A DNA stretch of 64,000 nt, from contig CAZELM010000008.1 of NCBI GenBank assembly GCA_964512995.1, forward strand, positions 1-64,000. The letters are read 5' to 3'. The position numbers and the translations under genes were made by a program. The DNA comes from CAZELM01 sp964512995. GTDB lineage: Bacteria; CSSED10-310. Numbering within the stretch: position 1 is the stretch's first letter; each line of letters starts with the position of its first letter. This document shows, in pieces, positions 10,221 to 18,376 of this stretch. Below the pieces are notes generated by a model. The model did not search any database. It had not been told where the DNA came from and worked only from the letters and a program-made list of their open reading frames with translations.

Positions 10221-10311
10221 GTAGACGCGGCTTCCAGCCGCGTTTCGAAACGGGATGAAGATGTTCGATCACGTTGTTAAATGAATGAAAGCGGCAGGAT
10301 GCCGCTTCTAC
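10221..10311. repeat. REP/BIME-like double-hairpin element
   Basis: Two 7-bp palindromes (10225-10231 with 10237-10243, and 10289-10295 with 10301-10307) face each other. The outer ends GTAGACGCGGC (10221-10231) and GCCGCTTCTAC (10301-10311) are inverted repeats matching at 10 of 11 bases. It sits in the short space between two convergent genes. This is the organisation of REP-type intergenic elements mobilised by RAYT transposases; none is in the window. Confidence 0.7.
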
Positions 10312-10316
10312 ATTTA

Positions 10317-11453
10317 TCACTGCGATGAGGAATTGGCGTAATTCGTTTTGAGGGTCAGCAGCGTTTCGAGGTCCCGGAAACTGAGATATCCCACAAATTG
10401 ATCATGTTCATTGACAACGACCAGTCGGCCGATTCCATTTCCCGCAGCACGGATGAATGCGTCGGAGAGCTCACAACGGGCACAGATCATATAATCAGGT
10501 CCCATCGGAGTCATGACATCCTGAACGGTCTTTTGATCCCATTCTCCTCTGGGCGTGTCTTTCAGATCATGAAATGTAATGATACCCAGTGCCTGCCCAT
10601 TCTGGACAACAGGAAATGAGTGGTGTCTGAATATAAGTATATAATCGTCGACAAATCGCTGGAGTGTCATATCTGGAGTAACGGTATTAACGTCGCGAAT
10701 CATCAGGCTTTCCGCTGTCATACCCGTTAATCCGCGTTTTAATGTGAGCAGCCGATAACTGGAATCTGTGGCATGGCGGAGAAAAAATCCGATGAAGACC
10801 AGCCAAACGCCGCTGAATATGGTGCCGTTCAGCATTTCCATGAAGCCGAACAGCATGAACAGATAGGCAATGACAGTGCCCATTCGGGTCGCCCATTTTG
10901 TTGATTTGAAATAATCTTTATTCTTTATCCACAGGATCGCACGGAAAATCCGGCCACCATCCAGCGGAAATCCGGGTATCAGATTGAAAATGGCCAGAAT
11001 CACATTGATATTGAAGAGATAAAAGAACATAGGTTTATAGAACGGGGAACTGGAAAAGTAATAAAAAAGTCCGAATAAAAGACCCAGAAAAATACTGGTC
11101 AACGGACCGGCAGCAGCCATCTGCAGTTCGGATTTGGCATCCTTCACTTCTTCCTGCATCTCCGCCACTCCACCAAAAACATGCAGTGTGATCCCGCGAA
11201 TCGGTATTCCTTTGCTTTTGGCGACAATGGCATGCGCCAGTTCATGGAGCAAAATGGACAGGAAGAGCAATAGTGAAGCGCCAATGCCCATGAGCCAGTA
11301 CATCTGTGGATTAAAACCGATGACAGCCTGGCGGAAATACCCATTTGCCAGAGACCACGACAGCAGACCGAAAATGAGAAACCAGGAATAATCCAATGTA
11401 ATCGGAATCCCAAAGATACGGGCAACAAAAATACCGCTCATATTTTTTTTCAT
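10317..11453 (-). CDS. Site-2-type zinc metalloprotease (M50) with CBS pair
   Basis: 378 residues. The membrane domain carries the zinc-binding motif H70-E-L-A-H74 and the third-ligand motif NLIPGFPLDGGRIF (about 157-170), diagnostic of S2P/SpoIVFB-type intramembrane proteases. Roughly six hydrophobic helices span about 1-220. The C-terminal 140 residues form two CBS motifs (MIRDVNTVTPDMTLQRFV, then VQDVMTPMGPDYMI), which bind adenine nucleotides in related enzymes and may regulate cleavage. The substrate is unknown; no anti-sigma factor gene is adjacent. Start supported by AAGGAG about 8 bases upstream. It runs convergent to the tamA-like gene and is separated from it by the REP-like element. 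Confidence 0.88.
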   Translation of the reverse strand: MKKNMSGIFVARIFGIPITLDYSWFLIFGLLSWSLANGYFRQAVIGFNPQMYWLMGIGASLLLFLSILLHELAHAIVAKSKGIPIRGITLHVFGGVAEMQEEVKDAKSELQMAAAGPLTSIFLGLLFGLFYYFSSSPFYKPMFFYLFNINVILAIFNLIPGFPLDGGRIFRAILWIKNKDYFKSTKWATRMGTVIAYLFMLFGFMEMLNGTIFSGVWLVFIGFFLRHATDSSYRLLTLKRGLTGMTAESLMIRDVNTVTPDMTLQRFVDDYILIFRHHSFPVVQNGQALGIITFHDLKDTPRGEWDQKTVQDVMTPMGPDYMICARCELSDAFIRAAGNGIGRLVVVNEHDQFVGYLSFRDLETLLTLKTNYANSSSQ

Positions 11454-11574
11454 GAGATGTTCTCCTTTTTCCCTATAGCCTGATATGACTGCAGGGTTTA
11501 TAAATTGAATTCTATCAGAAAAGAACCTTGATAGAAAAGAGTGATCTGTGGAGAGTTTGTATCAGAATCATCCA

Positions 11575-12666
11575 TCAGAGCCAATGTTTTTTTCGAAAAT
11601 AGACGATCATGGTGGTAGCTGAAGCGATCATGATGCCCCAGATGATTGGATATCCCCATTTCCATTCCAATTCTGGCATAAATCGAAAATTCATACCATA
11701 GATACCGACGATAAAAGTCAATGGTATGAAAATGGTGGCAATCAGGCTCAGAACTTTCATAACTTCATTCAGATGATTGCTGATGCTGGAAAGATATATG
11801 TCCATCAGACTGGCCAGAATATCCCGGCATGTATCAATGCTATCCATCAACTCCATGGTGTGATCATGCACGTCACGGAAATATATTTTCGTTGATTCAT
11901 TCATCAGAACAACATCTCCCAGTTGGATAAGATTGAATATCTCGCGCAATGGCCAGATTGATTTTCGGAGAGTCAGTAACTGCCGTTTCAGCAGATGGAT
12001 CTTCTCCTGTCCATCCGGTGAATATGTTTGAATGATCGTTTCTTCCAGTGCTTCAATGTTGTCTTCAATCGACTCCAATACTTCAAAATAATGATCCACG
12101 ATAGCATCGATCAATGTGTAGGCCAGATAATCAGAACCTGATCTGTGAATTTTGCCGATGGTGCTGATGATCCGCTCCCGAACCGGTTTAAAAATATCAA
12201 TCGCAGATTCCTGGAAAGAGAGAAGATAATTTTTTCCGATAATCAAGCTGACTTGCTCCATGGCAAGTTCTTCCCGGTCATCTTTCCAATGCCAATATTT
12301 CAGTATCATGAATACATAATCTCCCATATCATCCATTTTGGGTCGTTGCCGGGTATGGAGAATATCTTCGATGATCAGCGGGTGGATGGACAGTTGATGA
12401 CTCAGTCTTTCCAGTTCATCCGCTTGGTTGTCCCCCATGAAATGGAGCCAGGAGACTGTCGGTGGGGAACTGAAGGGCAGAATATCATCGATATGATTGA
12501 TTGCTTTCATCTCATGATGATGGTCATGATACGCCATCCAGATTATGGCAGGAGGGCTGGAATGAGCAATCTGTTTGGATTTGCCTTTTCCATGTGATAA
12601 TTGGGAGTGAGAGGAGTTGACGGATTGGGTATTTTTTTTCAGAGATCGGTTTCTGTTCGATTTCAC
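11575..12666 (-). CDS. corA: CorA-family Mg2+/Co2+ transporter
   Basis: 363 residues, close to the family length. The long cytoplasmic N-terminal domain is rich in charged helices and ends in the stalk helix. The C-terminus has two membrane helices, with the pore signature Y-G-M-N at about 323-326, as required for CorA channels, and a positively charged tail (FRKKHWL). The first about 40 residues are Ser/Lys-rich and poorly conserved. The start lies 7 bases after the stop of the UPF0316 gene, so the two are probably cotranscribed. An imperfect terminator candidate (8-bp repeat TTCTATCA, 11510-11536) lies downstream. Confidence 0.9.
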   Translation of the reverse strand: MKSNRNRSLKKNTQSVNSSHSQLSHGKGKSKQIAHSSPPAIIWMAYHDHHHEMKAINHIDDILPFSSPPTVSWLHFMGDNQADELERLSHQLSIHPLIIEDILHTRQRPKMDDMGDYVFMILKYWHWKDDREELAMEQVSLIIGKNYLLSFQESAIDIFKPVRERIISTIGKIHRSGSDYLAYTLIDAIVDHYFEVLESIEDNIEALEETIIQTYSPDGQEKIHLLKRQLLTLRKSIWPLREIFNLIQLGDVVLMNESTKIYFRDVHDHTMELMDSIDTCRDILASLMDIYLSSISNHLNEVMKVLSLIATIFIPLTFIVGIYGMNFRFMPELEWKWGYPIIWGIMIASATTMIVYFRKKHWL

Positions 12667-12673
12667 TATCGTG

Positions 12674-13276
12674 TCATTTCCCTTTTTTATGGAGTTGGAG
12701 GATCGGTGGTATCAAACTGTGAAATAACGATTTACGGTTGGGATAGAAACCTTCATTGACAGATCGGACATCCTGGATACTGTAGAAAGCATGCGGGTTG
12801 AATGTCTGGATTGCCTGAACGAGGTCCGGCAGATCTGCTCGCTGCGTGATCGAGAAAATGATCTTTACTTTGCTGAATAATCCGTCCGCATCAACGGATG
12901 TGACGCCATGATGAGATCGTTTGAGGTGTTCGATCAATTGGGAGTCATCCTTTTGGGTAATGATTCGGACTAAAACCATCCCGATAGACAACTTGTCCTC
13001 AAGCCACATCCCGACATAATTGCCAAAGGCAAATCCGGCTGCATAGGCGAAATAACAAAATGCATTATCGAGATTCTGCATGATCTGGCTGATCGCGGTG
13101 ATCCAGATCAGCACTTCAAAAAAGCCCAAGATGGGTGCAAGATATTTGTATCCCCGGGCGACAAAGATCAAGCGAATCGTGCCAATGCTGACATCAAAAA
13201 CTCGGGCAATGAAAATCAATAATGGCAAAAGAATCCATGTAAAAAGCCATGACGTGTCGAAAATATGCTGCTCCAC
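12674..13276 (-). CDS. UPF0316 (DUF5698/DUF2179) membrane protein
   Basis: 200 residues. Three predicted membrane helices in the first about 95 residues are followed by a soluble DUF2179-like domain (about 105-185; VLVRIITQKDDSQLIEHL, AQNFNPHAFY-type segment). This is the layout of the YebE/UPF0316 family, of unknown biochemical function. The start codon appears to be GTG with GGAG upstream; no ATG lies nearby. The close spacing with corA suggests a role linked to ion or membrane homeostasis, which is inference only. Confidence 0.8.
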   Translation of the reverse strand: MEQHIFDTSWLFTWILLPLLIFIARVFDVSIGTIRLIFVARGYKYLAPILGFFEVLIWITAISQIMQNLDNAFCYFAYAAGFAFGNYVGMWLEDKLSIGMVLVRIITQKDDSQLIEHLKRSHHGVTSVDADGLFSKVKIIFSITQRADLPDLVQAIQTFNPHAFYSIQDVRSVNEGFYPNRKSLFHSLIPPILQLHKKGK

Positions 13277-13858
13277 AATACATCACTCCATAAAAGAATT
13301 CCCGGAAGTGGATATCCCTTTCCCGAAGAAACCAGATAATCCTTATTTTATAAATTCCAGTACGCAGGGAATTTATCGATGAATTATAATATCTGTTTAT
13401 TAAGGTTGAAACAAATGGCCAGAGTAAACGGTTGCTGGTTTATCAGATGGCTTTAAAAATTTCCACCAAACAGGAACTCTGTTATTATCCGGTTTCTGGA
13501 TCAGGGATATGGAGACTTAATGGCGAATAGCAGTGGTTTGAGATTTTATGAAAAACTTTTCTTTCTGAAATCGTTTGAACTTTCACGCCAGTATTCATTT
13601 AATAAAGCAAATATAGGATTTTTCTCAGTGAACCTAATTATCTCCCATTATAAATGAGAAGCAGGTGGTAGTTATTTTGCCGGATTACTTGGTAACGCGT
13701 CGTATTTCACTCTGAAAATGTTTTCAGACAGAGTCTGGTGGATGGTTTATCGATGGCCAGTATATTGTAAATTTTTTTTTAGCTGTATTGAACAGTATAT
13801 TTGATCGATTCTGTTTTGGGTTCCGTGAGGCTGACACGATCGAGAGTTTTACGATGAT
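13277..13858. other. AT-rich intergenic region
   Basis: About 580 bases with no convincing gene on either strand. It should hold the promoter of the minus-strand UPF0316-corA pair at its left end. A run of T near 13770 is not preceded by a clear hairpin. Confidence 0.6.
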
Positions 13859-16800
13859 CTATCCACCGGAGCCATAACCGACCAGATGCATGGCGTATGT
13901 TCCTGGCTCGGCGATGATCAGGAGGTCAGCTTCGATGAAATTGATGCCCGTCGGGCAGAAATTGATCCGGATATCGATGGCTTGGTTGGGAACGATCAGG
14001 CATTGAGTGGTTTCCGAGGAGAAATCATCCGCTTCTTCACCGGTGATCGCAATCGTGATCGTCAATGGAGAACTACCGGTATTGCGTACCCTGACCACCG
14101 GAATAAATCCGCTGCAATCACCGGAGGCTCGGGGACCAAAACAAAATATCTCCGGTTGATCACATGCGATTCCCGGATGATCGGCTTCGCCATCAGACAG
14201 AAACGTCACTTCCATTCTCGGAGGCTGAGGTGTTGGAGTGGATGTTGGAACGGGAGATTCCGTGGCTGCGGATGTTGGAGTGCGTGTGGGTGTGATTGTC
14301 GGTGTGGGAGTCGGAGCTGGTCCGTACCCGAATTGCACATGACTGAAATCACCCAGCAACGTATTCGTTCCATTGTATAGCATCCCCGCCCAGAACCCGA
14401 GATCAGACGTTGTTCCAGAAACATCGGGCCAGATAAAATCCAGGACATCCCAGGAAACCACTCCCGTAATGTGATTGAATCGGATGGCATATGGATCAGG
14501 TGTCCATGTATTGTAAAAATAATACGAACCAAACACATCCAGAATGATATACAAATCAACATCGGCCGGCGTTTTGAAATTCTGGAGATCGATGCTGAGC
14601 AAGAACCGATCACCCGGAATGAACCACTCATCATTCAACCGCAGGTAAGCTCCCGAACCCGGTCTGGGAGTATATGTGGTGGTAGGTGGAGCGGGTGTTG
14701 CCGTTCGACTGGGTGTCGATGTCGGAGTTCGAGTCGGAGTTGGTGTTCGGGTGGGAGATGGATGTGTATTCGCCGGTGTCACTGATGGCGGAACAGGTGA
14801 TTCTGTTGGAGTGGCTGAAGGGATCGGTGTTTCTGTTGGAGAAAAGGGAGTCGGAGACGGTGTCGGCGATGATATCTGGGTCGGTGAACCGGGAACTGTC
14901 GGCATGTCGGTCGGTGAAGACGTTGGAGCAACCGTTGGTGTGTCTGTGGGAATCGGTGTCGGGGTTGCTGTCGGCGGTAACGGTGTAAATGATGGCGTAG
15001 GTGTGGGTGAGTCGGTCGGAGCAGACGTTGGAAGATCCGTCGGCGTGTTGGTTGGCGTATTGGTTGGTGTATCTGATGGCATTGGAGTGGGCGTTTCAGT
15101 TGGTGGTAAGGGTGTAAATGATGGTGTAGGCGTCTGGGTGTTTGTTGGAGTTTGTGTGGCTGTATTCGTCGGGGTGCTGGTTGGTGTTGTCGTGGGTGTC
15201 GATGTGGGCGTATGTGTCAGTGGTATGGAGGTATTTGTTGGAGGAATCGTCGTATTTGTCGGAGTGGGAGTCGGGGGGATCGTTGGTGTACTGGGAATGG
15301 GAGTAACCGTTGGCGTTGCGGTAAGTGTTGAAGTCAGCGTAGGTGTGGGACTGGGATTCGTGGGAGTGTTGCTTGGTGAAGGTGTTGGCGTTCGAGTTTC
15401 CGTGGGTGTGGGTGATTCTGTCGGAGTTTCTGTTGGCGTTTCCGTGGGTGTGGGAGAGGGTGTATCGGTTGGGGGTTGTGTGGCTGTCCATGTCGGCGAA
15501 GCAGTGGGTGACAGTGTTGGTGGTGGCGTGATCAGGATTGCGCTGTAATCCACATACATACTCCACCGGTCGGATGTGGATATCGATTGACAAAGTTCAG
15601 TGGGAAATGGACCATAATCGTATTCCATAAAGATACCATCTCCCGGATTCCCTTCAGTATAACTCGGAATATCGGTATCATTATCCACTTGCCATACCAG
15701 CCAATAGTCTCCTTCCGGCAATTCCACTGTTTGCGGTGAGCCGGAATGAATCGGAATGGAAATCCATCCATTGGCAGTGGTATTGGTGATTTCATTGGAT
15801 TGCCATAGAATGTCCAGGGAAGCGCTGTAGATCGCCAGCCGGACATGGTTATTGGCAACATGAGAATAAAAGGAGATGGTGTTCAGACTTCCCCGTGTCG
15901 GCAGATGAGCACGGCTCCCCTTGATCGCATGCTGCTGCGTATCCCCAAATCGGATGATCTGAGCGGTATTGCCTGATACTCCCCAATAAGCAAAACGAGT
16001 TTCGGGATCGATAAAGCTGCAATACAGCATCTGATCATCAGGAGCGACAGAAATGACCTGCTGTGGGATCAACGAGTCCAAGTCAAAGCGGATGACATTA
16101 CCTGTATCTGTTCCCACAAGCATATAATTATCCATATGATTCACGATGCCATCTATGGGATTGCCAAGATCCTGTGAAATTTGAACATGTCGGTCATCGA
16201 CCAGATCATTCAACCTTACCCGGACGAGTGCATTCGGGTTGTTATATTCGGTCAGAAAATAGCCATATTCTCCATTTGGGTCTCTTATTGCTATCGATAG
16301 TGCACCTTCTTGTTGAGAATCAATCGTTAATGTTTCTGAGAGTTGTCCCTCTTCACTGATATGAAATACAATAATATTTCCAGGTGATGTATCAGTACCA
16401 ACTAATAGATTTGAATGGGTGCTGTCGAAAAGACACGATAATATTTGGGGATTCTCGAAGAAATAGTATTCTCTTTCCAATTCAAAGGGAGACATTTTAA
16501 ATCGATAAATGTGATTGTATGAGCAAAAATAAGCAAATCCTGTAATGGGATCGTAATCAGTCGAAAGGATACGATATACAGAGTCAACTTCAATTAGCTC
16601 TGTTGCATCCATTAATGATAAATCCAACTGATAAAATTTTATAGGAATATCAGATGTGCAAATAATTGCTTTATGTAATACATTATCAATTACAGTCTTA
16701 TTGTAAAGACCAGATGAAGTTGCAGCGATTTGAATTGATCGAAGCGGTGCGATTTCAGGAAATGACAGTTCAACAAAATTCAGATTCGAGTCATTATTAT

Positions 16801-17998
16801 TGGATAATCCGATAAAAGCCTTTTCAAGAATTAGGTCAACAAAAAAATGATAAATGTTGTTTGGATTTGTTTGGAAGATTTCGGTTTCTAATGAAACAAA
16901 AGAATCTACTCTCAGTCTTAAGATTTTACACGGTATTTGACCAGTGCCTAAATATGCAATATTTGAGTATAAACTTACGCAATTTATATTGATGAATCCT
17001 TCTTCAAATATTAGATAATCATCTTCCGTTAAGGATTGTAGATTGATTTGAGATATACCATTCGCATTTACAAGATCTGTTTCAAATGTAAAATACCCGG
17101 TTGATAAATCATCAGAAATTATCCCAGTTTTAAAATTTCTTTTGTTTGGAAATGACAATTGATCTACAAATTCAAATGGTTCAATTCTGTATTTTAATAA
17201 TGACGTTACATTTGATCCCCAGTAAACATGATCAGAATCGCAAATAGTCGAAACTAAAGAAGATATTCCTTCTAATGAATCGAGGGCTTGGTAATTCACC
17301 AGTGAAAAATTTTCTAATTCTATTCGGAATACTTCAGCAGTAGATCCGGATCGATAACTTCCGAATAAGTAATCATAACTCCGATCGGTGATCAATGTCG
17401 TTATATTACTCACATCTTCCGGCAACTGAAGAACCCCATCGATGCTCAATGTTGGGATACTGAATCTCAGGATGCCACTGTGTTGCTGGGAATAAGAGCC
17501 AAAGTAAACACATTGCCGTGAGGTGTCCAGCGCTGCGGTTCTCAATCGGGGGCTCTCCGTCTGAATATACTCACAGATGTCAAACTGGTCGATATCCATG
17601 ATTAAAATGTTCCCTGGGTCCGCATCCGTTCCCCAGAAAATGTACTGATTGTTTGGATCCATCACCCCGCAGCGAATCACTCCGAATCGGGGATTCAGCT
17701 TCAGAATGTCCGCCTGATCCACTGAAAAATTAAAGATATCCATTTTAATGATCTCGCCAGGGTATTCACCGGTGGCAAAGTAAATATAGCCCCTGCTTTC
17801 GTCCATGACCGCCACCGTCAGATTCGATTCATTGTCGAACACATGACTGTCGATCCGCCTGCCGAATCGGTCCGGATATTGTATCCCACCGGGGGCTGGA
17901 TAGCCGAACTGAGCCCTGTCCTGGGTGAATGCGTCTGATGAGAAAACAACAAACAAACCGAGAATACCGAGCAGGTGCCATGCTTTGTGAAAGGTCAT
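13859..17998 (-). CDS. Secreted beta-propeller protein with Thr/Pro linkers
   Basis: 1,379 residues with an N-terminal signal peptide (about 1-25) and GGAGGG upstream of the ATG. Residues about 30-680 form repeated propeller-like blades built on the pattern Y-x-F/W-G-T-x-x-x-P-G-x-I-x-x (e.g. YFATGEYPGEIIKMDI, IFWGTDADPGNILIMDI). A beta-rich domain (about 700-820) precedes a very long Thr/Pro linker (about 823-1109). Next is a domain of about 110 residues (about 1113-1223) that recurs at the C-terminus of the neighbouring selenoprotein (NDEWFIPGDRF, VDLYIILDVFGSYYFY). A second Thr/Pro linker leads to a terminal Ig-like ASPM/SPD-2/Hydin-type domain (VRVRNTGSSPLTI). Probably cell-surface or secreted; no catalytic motif seen. 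The stretch 16250-17350 is markedly AT-richer than the flanks. Confidence 0.75.
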   Translation of the reverse strand: MTFHKAWHLLGILGLFVVFSSDAFTQDRAQFGYPAPGGIQYPDRFGRRIDSHVFDNESNLTVAVMDESRGYIYFATGEYPGEIIKMDIFNFSVDQADILKLNPRFGVIRCGVMDPNNQYIFWGTDADPGNILIMDIDQFDICEYIQTESPRLRTAALDTSRQCVYFGSYSQQHSGILRFSIPTLSIDGVLQLPEDVSNITTLITDRSYDYLFGSYRSGSTAEVFRIELENFSLVNYQALDSLEGISSLVSTICDSDHVYWGSNVTSLLKYRIEPFEFVDQLSFPNKRNFKTGIISDDLSTGYFTFETDLVNANGISQINLQSLTEDDYLIFEEGFININCVSLYSNIAYLGTGQIPCKILRLRVDSFVSLETEIFQTNPNNIYHFFVDLILEKAFIGLSNNNDSNLNFVELSFPEIAPLRSIQIAATSSGLYNKTVIDNVLHKAIICTSDIPIKFYQLDLSLMDATELIEVDSVYRILSTDYDPITGFAYFCSYNHIYRFKMSPFELEREYYFFENPQILSCLFDSTHSNLLVGTDTSPGNIIVFHISEEGQLSETLTIDSQQEGALSIAIRDPNGEYGYFLTEYNNPNALVRVRLNDLVDDRHVQISQDLGNPIDGIVNHMDNYMLVGTDTGNVIRFDLDSLIPQQVISVAPDDQMLYCSFIDPETRFAYWGVSGNTAQIIRFGDTQQHAIKGSRAHLPTRGSLNTISFYSHVANNHVRLAIYSASLDILWQSNEITNTTANGWISIPIHSGSPQTVELPEGDYWLVWQVDNDTDIPSYTEGNPGDGIFMEYDYGPFPTELCQSISTSDRWSMYVDYSAILITPPPTLSPTASPTWTATQPPTDTPSPTPTETPTETPTESPTPTETRTPTPSPSNTPTNPSPTPTLTSTLTATPTVTPIPSTPTIPPTPTPTNTTIPPTNTSIPLTHTPTSTPTTTPTSTPTNTATQTPTNTQTPTPSFTPLPPTETPTPMPSDTPTNTPTNTPTDLPTSAPTDSPTPTPSFTPLPPTATPTPIPTDTPTVAPTSSPTDMPTVPGSPTQISSPTPSPTPFSPTETPIPSATPTESPVPPSVTPANTHPSPTRTPTPTRTPTSTPSRTATPAPPTTTYTPRPGSGAYLRLNDEWFIPGDRFLLSIDLQNFKTPADVDLYIILDVFGSYYFYNTWTPDPYAIRFNHITGVVSWDVLDFIWPDVSGTTSDLGFWAGMLYNGTNTLLGDFSHVQFGYGPAPTPTPTITPTRTPTSAATESPVPTSTPTPQPPRMEVTFLSDGEADHPGIACDQPEIFCFGPRASGDCSGFIPVVRVRNTGSSPLTITIAITGEEADDFSSETTQCLIVPNQAIDIRINFCPTGINFIEADLLIIAEPGTYAMHLVGYGSGG

Positions 17999-18306
17999 CT
18001 TTCCCTCCGATTGTGTAACAGGTCAATATGAACCGATTGGCAACGATATGCTCATGTGAAAATTCCCCTCATTTCTATTAAACAGACCATTGTCATTCTG
18101 TCAACAATCGGGAATCCATTGAGCATGAAACACATATCTTGTTCAAATAATGACATTCCTCTGTCATGAATGATGAACTGGTGTTGTGATTCATTGAAGC
18201 CGATCGAACGATCTCACTCAAGGTAATACTCCCTTCTACAGAATTGGAATCGGGAAAGTCAACGGGATTTTCAACGGGTTGTAAAGTCGCACTACCAGAC
18301 AAAAAT

Positions 18307-18336
18307 AAACCCCTTCCAGTGAATAGGAAAGGGTTT
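18307..18336 (-). terminator. Intrinsic terminator of the selenoprotein gene
   Basis: An 11-bp stem with one mismatch (18307-18317 with 18326-18336) is followed on the minus strand by ATTTTT. It lies about 40 bases past the stop of the minus-strand gene 18377-20488. Confidence 0.7.
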
Positions 18337-18376
18337 ACAGGATTATAAATTGCTGTTCGCTCAGAAAAGATGTGGG

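Noticed and set aside
14676..15548. Plus-strand Val/Gly-rich open frame
   Set aside because: Antisense reading of the Thr/Pro linker of the propeller protein; its repetitiveness mirrors the linker.
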